A DNA stretch of 64,000 bases from Megascapheus bottae. Its lineage: Eukaryota > Chordata > Mammalia > Rodentia > Geomyidae. The stretch lies in the NCBI GenBank assembly GCA_024803745.1, contig JANJXV010000004.1, positions 48,129,358 to 48,193,357 of the forward strand. The letters run 5' to 3'. The position numbers were made by a program, and so were the translations under genes. Position 1 is the first letter of the stretch. Each line of letters begins with the position of its first letter. The notes below the pieces were generated by a model. The model had not been told where the DNA came from. It did no database searches and saw nothing but the letters and a program-made list of their open reading frames with translations. Below are positions 47,831-59,340 of this stretch, piece after piece.

Positions 47831-49669
47831 ATTGCTTTGTTAAATGGTAATTCTTTTGTATAGCTACTTAATACAATGATATTAAAACAACTCATTCACA
47901 TATTTAAAAAATATATATATATCTAAGTCTCATTCCCAGCTCTTGATAGTAAAAATGAGGATTTTCTTCCAGGCCAAACTGGGTTACATAGACAGGATTT
48001 TTCTCAAAACCCAACAATAAAACAAATAACAACATGCACTACATGCAAACACATACAAATACATATACAAACCCAAAATAAACAAGCATACAAACCCAGA
48101 TTTTAAATGGAAGCATCAGAGTGTAACTGAAGGTAATCCTGGAATAGAGTAGAAGAGAAACCATTAAGGGCAAAAGCAACAGTAAAATTCCATCTAGATC
48201 CTAGGAAGGAAAGCAACTGCTGAAATTGTTAAGTTAGGAACAGAAAAGAACTTAGATTTATGTTTCTGTTTTTTAAATAAATTGGGAAATGTGAAGTTGG
48301 TGAGACACAGGGAGTTGAACTGAAAGATGAAGGTCAACCATGGTTAACAATGAATTATCTGATTATAGAATCAAAGAAGACATAGGAGAAATGTAGAGGG
48401 GATAAGTTATCAGTGTTCATAACTACCTATAGGCTTTCAAGGTCAAACAATGTTTTCCTGTGTGAGGGTGTGTGATTTTTCTTTCAGTTACAGAATGATG
48501 GAGAGTCTGTTACATTCAGATTTCAAGACCCATGTACGGCAAAAGGAAAAAACTGGAACCCTTGCATCAAGGCAAAGACAACATTCTATTTAATATTCAA
48601 AGTTTAAGAATGGGATTGTATATAAGAATTTAAAAAACTTCAGTGAAATGAAATGATTACATAGTTTAAGGTTTTCTTATCAGACAAACAGAGAAAACAT
48701 GCTCATAGAGCTTCATTACTTTTCCTGATTAAATTAATTGAGAAGGCATCTTTTCTTTCATGAAATGTATGTAAAGAAATAAGAAACCAAAAAACAAAAG
48801 AAAGAAAGGTGACAGAATACAAAAGACTTAAATTCAAAGAACATATTTTAAAACTGGGTAGGCACTATGCATCTTAAATTGAAATCCTGACAACCACCAA
48901 GCAAGTAAAGGTAAGAATTTTAAGTGGCTCCTGTATCATCTTTTCAATGACATGGGAACTATTCACTGCATTAGGTGCCCTAATCATTTATTGATCTGGT
49001 AAGTAGCTTGGCAGCTGCAACAAAAGCCCTATCATGTTTCTGTCCAGAATCACTGCTGTACCATAGCACCTGCTGTGAAGAAAATTAAGTATGGATGAGT
49101 GATCTTTGTTGATTTCACTCCCAGCAGTTCTACAAGAAAAGAAAAAAAGAAAAAAAGAACACCACCTTGGGTTCAGGCAATCCTGAAATATGAGAGAAGC
49201 TAAGGAGAAATGATGAGAGATTTGGAAAAATGAAACAGAAACAAGTTCAAAAGAAGTAAAGAAGGAAAGGAAAAGTCTTAAAAATTGTAAAATTCAAGAC
49301 TTTGTTCAAAAAGCAATCTTTAAAAACAAGGAAGTCAGACTTGAAGTGCCCAGAATCTGAAGGAAGCAGTAGCTGATTTGATTCCAGTCTCTTGGCAACT
49401 CTTCGAGCTCTCTGGCAAGCAGCTACTCTTTTAGAGTAGCTAACTGCTTGGTACCTCTCAGAGGGACCTTACAAACAAACATTTGGGCAATATCTAGCCT
49501 TATTTAATGTAACTACTGTCTTTCATTTTTAAAACTGAAGATTTTGCGTGTTGCCAATTCTTTCCATTTGTTATTTTTATCATGGTGGCATTTGATTTGA
49601 AGGGTATTGAAAATTACAATGAGATACATTTTAGAGCTGACTTGAAAACTATCAAAGCCAAGAAATTTG

Positions 49670-49670
<1 letters not shown>
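47830..49670. other. intergenic DNA, A-rich
   Basis: Several purine-rich stretches (for example 49130-49165) but no recognised gene or repeat family. Confidence 0.45.

Positions 49671-49673
<3 letters not shown>

Positions 49674-49715
<42 letters not shown>
49674..49715. repeat. (CT)n microsatellite
   Basis: About 20 uninterrupted CT units. Confidence 0.95.
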
Positions 49716-49718
<3 letters not shown>

Positions 49719-50322
49719 GAAATCCCCTAGCTTGGCTTGGTTTATGAAGTCCAAGGAAGAGACTACTTTCAAGTTAATCCCTCAATAGCAGGCTGATTTG
49801 ATGTTTATCTAATTCTTGTTTCTCTTTGTGTCTTGGGGTAAGAAAATACTAACACAGGGTAACTGAAAGTCATCAGCAGAAACATGTTCACTGAAAATAT
49901 GATTTGGTTATAGTATAATTTTATTTATGAATGAGACAAAGGCTACTATTTCTTATACACTGAGAGGGGCATAAATAAAAACAGAAAATGTAGAGGGAAT
50001 GGTAAAATGCATAACTTAGCGCATAAATCTTATATTATAAATTTTGCACAATTATAGGAAAGCTTCACAGGTCCTGGTTCAGATGTTCCTATTTTTGGGG
50101 GGAAGGGGATTGTTTGTTTTTACATCTATTTTAAAGATAACATTTCCAGAGCCCTGGTTATCTACTTTCCCAGCTAAGGCTGGAGTATGGAATAGGCATG
50201 TGTAAGCATTTTTGTGTGAAAACTTAGGGAGAGATCATATATGTCCTACTCAGATTTTTTTGGATTTCCAGTGCCTACTATATGCTTACTATATACTAAT
50301 AACAGCACAAAGAATATTTTCT

Positions 50323-50517
50323 CTTTTTTTTGCCGGTCCTGGGGCTTGAACTCAGGGCCTGAACACTGTCCTTGGGCTTTCTCAAGGCTAGTGTTCTACC
50401 ACCAGAGCTACAGCAGCACTTTCAGCTTTTTTTTCTATATTTGTGGTACCGAGGAATCAAACTCATGTCTTTGTGCATGCTAGGCAAGCATTGTACCATT
50501 AGGCTAAACTCCCTGCC
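50323..50517 (-). mobile_element. ID-headed SINE with perfect 17-bp duplication
   Basis: CACAAAGAATATTTTCT at 50306-50322 and 50518-50534. Confidence 0.93.
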
Positions 50518-50594
50518 CACAAAGAATATTTTCTAAGTAGATTAATGAGTAGAAATTAATTGGCTGGTAAAGAGATCTAAATATAGTCTATGCA

Positions 50595-51332
50595 GCTCCC
50601 CTGTGATCCAGCAATCCCACTCCTTGGCATTTACCCAAAAGTTCAGAAACAAGGACATACCAAAGCCACTAGCACAACAATGTTCATTGCAGCACTATTT
50701 ACCATAGCAAAGATATGGAACCAACCCAAATGCCCCTCAGTAGAAGATGCAGTACTTAACAAAAATAAAAAATAAAAAAAATAATGAAGATGGAATTCTA
50801 TGCTGCCATCAGTAAAAATGACATTGCTCCATTTGTAAGGAAATGGAAAGACTTGGAAAAAATCATATTAAGTGAAATAAGGAACAGAGGCACAATGTTT
50901 TCCCTCATTTGTAACAATTAGTACATATCTAGGACTCTCTTAGCAGAGGATTCCTATATTGCAAAACCTTGGTACATAGGGTCATATAGGATGAGACTAA
51001 ATGAAAGTGTCTCTAGGATATGAAAACAAGAACTTTATCTTGAGTGATTGTTGTTCTTAATGTACTATGTTATTTCTCTTCTCCTTTGTTGTCCTTTGGT
51101 TAATCTCATATTGTATCTGACTTTGTTACCTGGTATATTGTATCTATGTTTATTTATTTATTTGAAATAGGAAAGGGAAGGGAGGAATCAAGATGATTGA
51201 GAAGGGGAAGGGGAAGATGGGAACAAAAACATGATAAGGGGTATCAATGTTTGAGAAGTAATGAAACTACTATCTGGTGAATATAACTGTAACCCCTCTA
51301 AACATTATCTTGATAATAAAAATAAAATGAAA
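50595..51332 (+). mobile_element. short LINE-1 3' end with perfect 16-bp target-site duplication
   Basis: Starts in the ORF2 C-terminus (CDPAIPLLGIYPK) and runs through the 3' UTR to a poly(A). The flanks AAATATAGTCTATGCA at 50579-50594 and 51333-51348 are identical. An A-rich insertion interrupts ORF2 near 50760. Confidence 0.9.
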
Positions 51333-51499
51333 AAATATAGTCTATGCATGAGATATGTGGTATTTCCCTAAGAACTGAAAAATGACAGTTGTAATACTAA
51401 AGACATTCCTTTTGGAGATAACTGAAGTGTAATTTTTTCCTCTCTGAAGATCTGCCAATTCTGTCTTTAGTATCCTAAGGTGTGAAATTTCTTTTGTGT

Positions 51500-51687
51500 G
51501 TGGGGGACTGGGTGCTGTCCCTAAGCTCTTCAGCTCATGGCTACCACAGCACCACTTCTGGTTTTCTGGTGGTTAAAGGAGATGAGTCTCACAGACTTTC
51601 ATGCCCGGCTGGCTTTGAACCATGGTCCTCAGATCTCAGCCTCCTGAGTAGCTAGGATTACAGGTGGGAGCCACCAGTATCTGGCTA
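51500..51687 (-). mobile_element. 7SL/B1-headed SINE, minus
   Basis: Well kept: CTCCTGAGTAGCTAGGATTA near the right end. Confidence 0.78.
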
Positions 51688-51964
51688 AGATGTGAGATTT
51701 TTTAACTGTGAACATTGGCAACTATTTAGATCAACTACAAACTCAGATTTGGGAGGGAGGGGATGGAGCTCAATGACGAAGCACTGCTTATTTAATATAA
51801 GTCCAGAATTTAAGTCCAATCTTTAGCACTGAGGACAAACTTATAAAGAACAAACTCATTCATATTCAAAATAATGACATTTAAGTAGTAGAATAATGTT
51901 CTTTTATAAGCCTATTAAACCAGAATTATTTTTAAAGTAGTATACAACTTTAAAGCAAAACCCT

Positions 51965-52220
51965 CAAGCCAGGCACTTGTGACTTACATCTGCAATTCTA
52001 GCTACTCAGAAGGCTGAGATCTGATGTTCTTGAAATGAAGCAGCCAAAACAGACAATTTTGTGAAACTCTTATATCCAATTATCCAGAAAAAAGTTGGAA
52101 GTAGAGGTGTGGCTCAAGTGGTAGGGCACTATCTTTCAATGAAATAGCTAATCAAGAGTGCCTGACCCTGATTTGAAGCCTCAGTACAAAATAAAATAAA
52201 GTAAAATAAAAATAAATAAG
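51965..52220 (+). mobile_element. 7SL/B1-headed SINE with ID-type tail
   Basis: Copy with (AAAATA)-type A-rich end. Confidence 0.78.
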
Positions 52221-52420
52221 ACAGTCCTTATTATACTGAACACTAAATTTTTGTATGCCTAACCTACACATTGTCTCAAGCAAAAATAGTTTCACTGTGT
52301 AGCCCTTTGAATACAGGGATTACAGGAATGTTCCGTTCATTGTCAAGCCAGAAAATTTTGATCAAATCATCTATCTACTTTTAGGAAATTTAACTGAGAA
52401 ACCACAATATGATGGGAAGT

Positions 52421-52758
52421 TGTCGGGAGCAAGAGTGGAATCGAACTGTACTTTGATTTGCATCAGATAATTGCTTGATTGTCTTATTGTTTTTTGGCCT
52501 TCTTCTTTTCAATTGATCTGAGATTTACCATATGAATGTAACCCCCAACAGTTCCCTGATTAACCATCTGGATGTAACACCTGGCAGTGCCCTGGTCTCA
52601 AGAAGGGATATAAACTTTGAGTTGAGAATAAATGGGGCGCTGCAGTTTTTGCCTGGGCTGCAGACCTCCCGGACCCGATGTGTTTGTCTCTCTTCTAATT
52701 TTTCCAGTCCCTGCCCCCTATTTCAGGAACCCCAATTTGCTGCCAGTAGGCCCCGGCA
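52421..52758 (+). mobile_element. solo LTR of an endogenous retrovirus, probably class II
   Basis: The element starts TGTCGGGAGC and ends CCCCGGCA. It is flanked by a near-perfect 6-bp duplication, GGAAGT on the left and GGCAGT on the right. It has a TATA box (TATAAA, 52609-52614) and AATAAA (52627-52632). The TG...CA ends, 6-bp duplication and IAP-like first bases suggest an ERVK/IAP-type LTR. No internal retroviral sequence flanks it, so it is a solo LTR left by recombination. Confidence 0.75.
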
Positions 52759-52944
52759 GGCAGTAGATGTAAAATTAAGTGATAGGTCAACACCCACTAG
52801 AACTTAAACATTTTGAAAACATGATTACATCATACCAAGAATTACAATAATTTTATGTGATCTGAAAGATCAATTAAAGGACAGAGTTGATCAAAATGGA
52901 GATAAAATCAAAGATACTTAATGAAATCTCTTTCCAAAGCTAAG

Positions 52945-53165
52945 AGGACTGGTAATTTATGTCTGTAATCCTTGCTGCTCCAGAGGGTGAAACCTGAGAA
53001 TTGAGGCTGGATGCCAGTCTAGGCAGGAAAGACTCTGAGATTTTTATCTCTGATTAACTACCAAAAAATAGGGAATGGTGCTGTGGCTCAAAGTGATAGA
53101 ATGCTAGCCTTGATTTTAAAAGATTAGGAACAGTGCCCAGACCCAGAGTTTAAGTTCTATGATTG
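52945..53165 (+). mobile_element. 7SL/B1-headed SINE with ID-type tail
   Basis: Diverged copy ending at CCCAGACCCAGAGTTTAAG, just left of the twin-primed L1. Confidence 0.75.
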
Positions 53166-53257
53166 AGGGTTTGGAGATTCCTTTGGTAAAATTTTCTCTT
53201 GTTCAGTATACAGTGTGGTGTTCAGTCATTTTGTATTCGTTAGAATGTGTATAGTTG

Positions 53258-54744
53258 GTCCTTATTAAGAAAGTTTCGACCTGTGCCAAGGTGGTCTAGT
53301 GTATCTCCTATTCCGTCTTGTAAAGTTGTCAGAGTGTCGGCTTTTACCTCCAGGTCTTTGATCCATTTGGAGTTAATTCTAGTACAGTGTGACAAAGAAG
53401 GATCCAACTTTAGTTTTCTGCAGGAGCTTAACCAGTTCTGCCAGCACCACTTGTTGAAGAGGCTGTCTTTCTTCCATTCTATTTTTTTGGCTCCCTTGTC
53501 AAAGATTAGATGGCCATACGTCTGTGGTTTAATATCTGGGTCTTCAGTTCTATTCCATTGGTCTTCAGGCCTGTTCTTGTGCCAGTACTAAGCTGTTTTG
53601 ATAATTATAGCTCTGTAATAGAGTCTAAAGTTTGGTATTGAAATTCCTCTTGCGCTGTTCTTTCTGCTAAGAAGTGCTTTTGCTATACGGGCTCTTTTAT
53701 TATTCCATATGAAATTTTGGATTGCCTCTTCTATTTCTTTAAAGAATGCCATTGGGATATTGATGGGTATTGCATTGAATTTGTAGATAGCTCTTGGCAA
53801 GATTGTCATTTTCACGATATTGATTCTTCTAATCCAGAAGCATGGGAGGTTTTTCCATTTCCTCAGTTCTGCTTTAATTTCCTTTTTCAGGGTTTTAAAG
53901 TTTTCATCAAAAAAGGTCCTTTACATTCTTAGTTAAGGTAATTCCTAGGTACTTTATTTTCTTTGAGGCTATTGCAAAAGGAGTTGCTTTCCTGATTATT
54001 GCCTCATTCCTCTCATTGTTGGCGTAGAGGAAGGCAGTTGATTTTTGAGGGTTAATTTTATAACTTGCTACCCTTCCAAAGTTTTGAATCAGTTCAAGGA
54101 GCTTGGGAGTAGAGTCTATAGGATTCTTTAAATACAGGATCATGTCATCTGCAAAGAGGGAAAGTTTTACTTCCTCTTTCCCTATTTGGATCCCCTTTAT
54201 GCTTGCTTCTTGCCTTATCACACTGGCTAGGAATTCTAATACTATGTTAAAGAGGAGTGGAGAAAGTGGGTATCCTTGTCTCTTTCCTGATTTTAGAGGG
54301 AATGGCTTTAGCTTTTCACCATTAAGTATAATATTAGCTGTGGGTTTGTCATACACAGCCTTTATTATATTGAGGAATGTTCCATGGACTCCTAGTTTCT
54401 CTAGAGCTTTTAACATAAAGGGGTGTTGGATCTTGTCAAATGCCTTTTCTGCATCTATTGAGACAATCATGTGATTTTTGTCCCTGCTTCTGTTGATGTG
54501 TTGAATTATATTAATTGATTTGCGTATGTTGAACCAGCTTTGCCTCCCTGTGATGATACTTTGTATTTGGTTATTTGAAATTGGATAGGGAAGGGGGGAA
54601 AACAAGATAAGGGTTGGGGGTGGGGGGGAGGGAAATGGGGACCAAGACATGTGAAAGGGTATCAATGTATGGGAATTATTGCACCATCTATCTGGCAAAT
54701 ATCATGTAACCCTTCTATTAATTACAATAAAATATATGAAAAAA
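53258..54744 (+). mobile_element. twin-primed (5'-inverted) LINE-1
   Basis: Left part 53258-54545 is L1 ORF2 in minus orientation. Right part 54546-54744 is the L1 3' end and poly(A) in plus orientation. The whole is flanked by AGAATGTGTATAGTTG (53242-53257) and AGAATGTTTATAGTTG (54745-54760), 15 of 16 identical. The ORF2 piece keeps a 263-aa open frame, of which the first part belongs to unrelated tail sequence; it includes RT residues FADDMILYL. Confidence 0.9.
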
Positions 54745-54760
54745 AGAATGTTTATAGTTG

Positions 54761-55557
54761 TAAACCTAATTTAGAACCCAGAATAGAACTCAGTATTGTT
54801 AATGATTTATTTTCCTGAATCCACTAGAAACTAGCATATCCTTTCGGTCCTAAATTATCTTTTGGATGTTTACAGTCTGGAAGGCATGGAAATATTTAAA
54901 GAATAATGGAATAGGAAAGCTAGAGAGATATAGTCATGGTTATTTCTTTCCTGTGTTATTATTTTCTTTTATTCAGTCCAGTACAAAATAACATGTATCT
55001 GTTTTTAATGATACCCAGGGGACCATGCTCTTCTTGGCAATTCAAAGCAATGCAAAGGAATGTTTATACTTAGAATGAACCCTTTATATTGCTCTTTGAA
55101 TTTACATAAATACATTTGGTGCTTGCTGAACATCTATGTGCAGCTCACTGGTGTGGGGGGAAGGTCACGAAAAACAAAACAATATTCAAATAATACTATC
55201 TCTATCCTTGCTAACTTTTAATATGGGTAGGGACAATTATGTAAATATTGAAGGAGTTAACTAAAGTACAAGAAATTGAGCAAATGCAAATTAGCTAGCA
55301 ACAACAATAATTACATTTCCCGAAAATCAAGACACCTGTAAGATGGATTGATGAGGGAAAGTTTCAGAGAGAATATCAGACTTTCATTCAGTTGGAGATC
55401 TTGTGTAGGATTTGGACAGCTGGAGTACAGCATGAGAAAATATTTCAAATGAAGACTAGTTGTGATTGATGCTATGACATCGTGAGTGTATAGATAGTGC
55501 TTTAAAATAAATGACAGACAAATCCAAATAGCATGAAGGACTTGAGCAGGCTTGAAC
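54761..55557. other. intergenic DNA
   Basis: Nothing recognised between the two L1 copies. Confidence 0.45.
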
Positions 55558-56130
55558 CGGAGGGCAAGTTTGAGATTCCACTTCACCCCGGTTAGAATGG
55601 CCATTACAAAGAAATGACCCTATGGTTTCCCTCATTTGTAATAATTGGTATATGTGCCTAGGATTTTCCTAGCAGAGGATCACAATTGCTCACTAACTAT
55701 GTACATATGACCATATATGACAATGCTAATTGAAATGAACTCTGGGATATGGAAACAAGAGATCTTTCTTTGTAGTGTTTTTAATATGCTATGTTTTCTT
55801 TTGTTCTGTTCCCCTACCATGGTTTATTCCCTGTTATCACTCTATCTAATTTTAGTACCTGGTGTATTGTATATACCTTTATTTGAATTGGGAATTGAAG
55901 GGGAGTAGCAAAATGGTGAGACAAAGGACAAAGTGTGAACCAATACAACAGTGAGATATATACATATATATATATACATATATATATATATATGTTGGAA
56001 ATGAACTTTACAACTTGGATGTGGGATAGGGGAAGGAAAAATGGGAGAGAAACATGGGCAGGGATAACAATATCTGAAAGTATTAAGTATGTAACTCGAA
56101 TCGGTCTGTACATCATCCTGACAATAAATT
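55558..56130 (+). mobile_element. internally deleted LINE-1 3' end
   Basis: Begins at the ORF2 segment TTTGAGATTCCACTTCACCC, then jumps to the 3' UTR (CTATGGTTTCCCTCATTTG). It carries an AT microsatellite and ends in poly(A). Confidence 0.7.
55950..55996. repeat. (TA)n/(CATA)n microsatellite
   Basis: Lies inside the L1 3' UTR at 55558-56130. Confidence 0.88.
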
Positions 56131-56930
56131 TAAATAAAAAATGAAATGAAAGGCAGAATGGATAAAGTTTACTAGACACGGGTTAGGTGGTTTTGACTAT
56201 TACTAAGAAGCCATTGGATAAAGTAAGGGCATAAAGAACATGCTGAAATAAACTGGAAGATTCCTTTTAGTATAGCCAGTGAAGAATTTAAGTAAAACAC
56301 AGTTAATGTGTAAATAAAAGAACTGCTATATATTGTTAAGTTTATTTATAGAAAACTGGTAAGGCAATGCTAACATTATTAGTGATGGAGTTATTGTGAT
56401 GAGAAAATTGCATGTTGTCAAGTATTCGAGAATTTTCATTCAAGAAAATGTATATGACCTTAGCTTTGATCTTTTAGTAATTGTATAGTTAAATCTTTTA
56501 ATAGCCAAGTACTAAATTTGCATAAATTGTACTAGGTCCCTGGGAGAAGGCATGCACACAAGATTTAAAAGTCTGTCATTGGCTTGACTTCATTAGCTCT
56601 TCTTTGTTCTGAGGGATGGAAGCTTTTTATAACAACCTAATCCTTTATTAATAAAAATTAATAGTGGGTGCATAGAGAATCTCATTCTTCATTTCATTTG
56701 GCTTCAGGCTTATTTCAACCTTCTTTGTGATGAACATCTTATCTTTACTTATTTGCTATGAAAAATTCATGTAACTCAAGTACCAAAATACCTAGAGTAT
56801 CTTCAGAAATCTGGAAATTTTATAGTGTTGTTTGGAAATAGGACACCCACAAGGTAAGCACAATAGAAAAAAATTGTAAGAAGGAGCAAGTATTCTTTTA
56901 CTCTTTTTTTGGTGAGTGTGTAAGGTATGA
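56130..56930. other. intergenic DNA
   Basis: AT-rich; nothing recognised. Confidence 0.45.
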
Positions 56931-57172
56931 TGAGGTGCAGTACTGTGCCTTGAGCTCTGGGTCTTGAAGTCTTACTCGGCTTTTTTGCTCAAGACTGGTG
57001 ATGCTTTACCATTTTAGTCATACTTCTGCTTCATGCTTTTGTCTGGTTAATGGAATTGTGGAAATAACACTCTCTCAGGCCTCTCTACCCTGGCTGACTT
57101 CAAACTGTAGTTTCAGATCTCACTCGCTAGAGCATCTACTATTACAGGTGTAAGCCACTAGTGCCTAGCTTT
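56930..57172 (-). mobile_element. 7SL/B1-headed SINE, minus
   Basis: Diverged copy with CAGGTGTAAGCCACTAGTGC at the end. Confidence 0.65.
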
Positions 57173-57287
57173 CTTTTACTTTTCTTGATAACAATTTTTT
57201 AAAAATACTGAAATTGAAGTGGAGACTGAATTAGAAGAGAATTGAAAAAGTATATTTTAATGTGGAAAGGTACTTTGGAGGAAACAT

Positions 57288-57444
57288 TTTTTTGTTAGTC
57301 CTGGGCTTGGGCTTAGGTCCTTGGACTTTCTCAAGGCTAGAGCTCTACCACTTGAGCCTCAGCACCACTTCTGGCTTTTTTTCCATGTATGTGGTACCAA
57401 GGAATTGAACCCGGTATTCTACCACTAGGCCAAACTCCTGTCCT
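57288..57444 (-). mobile_element. ID-headed SINE, internally shortened
   Basis: Minus copy missing part of the B-box side. GGAGGAAACATT lies on both flanks. Confidence 0.85.
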
Positions 57445-57464
57445 GGAGGAAACATTCTTTTGAG

Positions 57465-57512
57465 GTATGTGTGTGTATGTGTGTATGTGTGTGTGTGTAT
57501 GTGTGTGTGTTG
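57465..57512. repeat. (TG)n microsatellite with TATG breaks
   Basis: TGTGTG runs punctuated by TATG, next to a SINE. Confidence 0.93.
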
Positions 57513-57693
57513 TTGTTGGATGATTTAATCCCATGATGTGAGTCTGCATTTTAGTCAATGGAATTTCCCATAAAACCTACTCTTTACATTGCTTATGTCA
57601 CCCTGCACCAGATCAAGAAGGGACTCATCAAAGGAGATCCAGGAATTAGCATAAAGTAGTATGTTGTGATCTGTGGAAAAAAATGACCCCACA

Positions 57694-58849
57694 GTGAAGA
57701 TCTTCACTAGCCATGCAACAGACAAGGGTCTCATATCTAAAATATACATACAGCTCAAAACATTGAATCTCTCCAAAACAAATTCTCAAAGAAACAACCA
57801 TCCCATTAAAAGGTGGACTAAAGACTTACTTTCCTCTCTGAAGAGGAAATTAAAATGGCCTATAGACACATGAAGAAATGCTCCACATCTCTGGTCGTCC
57901 AAGAAGTGTAAATCAAAACAACTTTGAGATTCCACCTCACTCCAGCTAGAATGGCCATTATCAAGAAATCTAATAACAATAGATGCTGGCCGGGATGTGG
58001 CCAGGAGGGATCACTACTACAGTGTTGGTGGGAGTGTAAACTCATTCAACCACTATGGAAAGCAGTATGGCGATTGCTCAAAAGACTAAACATAGAGCTC
58101 CCTTATGACCCAGCAATCACAGTCCTTGGTATTTACCTCAATGTCTTGAAACAATGGCATACTAAACTTACTAGCATAACAAAGTTCATTGCAGTATTAT
58201 TTACCATAGCTAAGATATGGAACCAACTCAGATGCCCCTCAGTAGATGAAAGCATCAAGAAGATATGGTACTTATACACAATGGAATTCTTTGCTGCCAT
58301 CAGAAGAATGACATTGTCCCATTTGTAAGGAAATGATAAGACTTGGAAAAACGTGTATTAAGTGAAATAAGCCAGACCCAAAGGAACATAAGCTCCATGA
58401 CATCCCTCATTTGTAACAATTAGTATACTTCTAGGATTCTCCTAGAAGAGGATCAATACCTCAGAACCTATGTACATATAAACATACAGGATGAAACTAA
58501 AAAAATGATTTTTAAGATATGGAAATAAGAGGTGATTGTTGTTCTCAATGTACTATGTTCTGTTATTTTCCCTAATGGATAATTTCATGTGGTTACTGTA
58601 TCTGACTTTTTTGCTTAGTGTACTATACATACATTTATGTGTTTATTTGAAGTAGGGCAGGGAAGGGGAGAGGAAGATAACTGGGAGGGGGAGGGGAAAG
58701 GAAAGGGAAACAAAAATATGAGAAGGGATATCAAGGTTTGAGAAGTAATGTACCCAGTACCTGATGAATATAACTGTAACCCCTCTATACATTATCCCGA
58801 CAATAAAATACAATTGAAAAAAGAAAATAAAAATAAATTTCAAAATAGA
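57694..58849 (+). mobile_element. 5'-truncated LINE-1 with perfect 18-bp target-site duplication
   Basis: Contains the ORF2 C-terminus in two frames (HATDKGLISKIY; then the zinc-knuckle-like CWPGCGQEGSLLQCWWEC), then the purine-rich 3' UTR and poly(A). GAAAAAAATGACCCCACA flanks it at 57676-57693 and 58850-58867. Confidence 0.93.
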
Positions 58850-59009
58850 GAAAAAAATGACCCCACAATCTTGTTTTATTTCTTTAAATCCCAACATTTA
58901 TGTTGGGATTTTTTTTGGAATACTATGAGTGAAAATTCTATTTACTACTGGGATTCATAAAGCTGTTTTTGAGTCAGATATGTTTATAGTTACAGCTAAT
59001 AGGATTTTT

Positions 59010-59120
59010 AAAAATTGCTCTTATAAAGGTGATATACAGAAGTGTTACATTTACATTGATCAGGTAAACAGTACATTTCTTTTGGGAGAATGTCACCCCT
59101 TCTCTCACTCAGTGTTTCCC
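59010..59120 (-). mobile_element. LINE-1 3' terminal remnant
   Basis: Diverged minus-oriented tail (GATATACAGAAGTGTTACAT). Confidence 0.45.
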
Positions 59121-59320
59121 CTCCTGTACCTTATCTACAAATGCTATTAGGATTTTGATGAATAAAGAGGTCTTTTTTATTGTCTAAAATTCCAAAACCC
59201 CCTACTTGAATCCCATTTACATAAGCCATAGAATTGATGGTTGGAATGGCAGCAAGTGCTAAATGAATGAAATTGTTGAATCTTTCAGGTACTTGACTAT
59301 ATAGGAAAAAAACTGTGACA

Positions 59321-59340
59321 CCTTAAAAATACTTTTTTTG
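59321..59340. repeat. target-site duplication, 3' side of the POLR2M retrocopy
   Basis: Identical over 20 bp to 61429-61448. Read in the retrocopy sense it begins with an A-run that merges with the poly(A) tail. Confidence 0.93.

Noticed and set aside
49513..49788. ORFs with RERERE or SLSLSL runs
   Set aside because: They translate the (CT)n microsatellite.
52532..52807. 91-codon plus-strand ORF
   Set aside because: It lies within the solo LTR and crosses its right edge.
53907..54698. 263-codon ORF as a functional reverse transcriptase
   Set aside because: It is a fragment of L1 ORF2 joined by chance to antisense 3' UTR at a twin-priming junction. No endonuclease or C-terminus is in frame.
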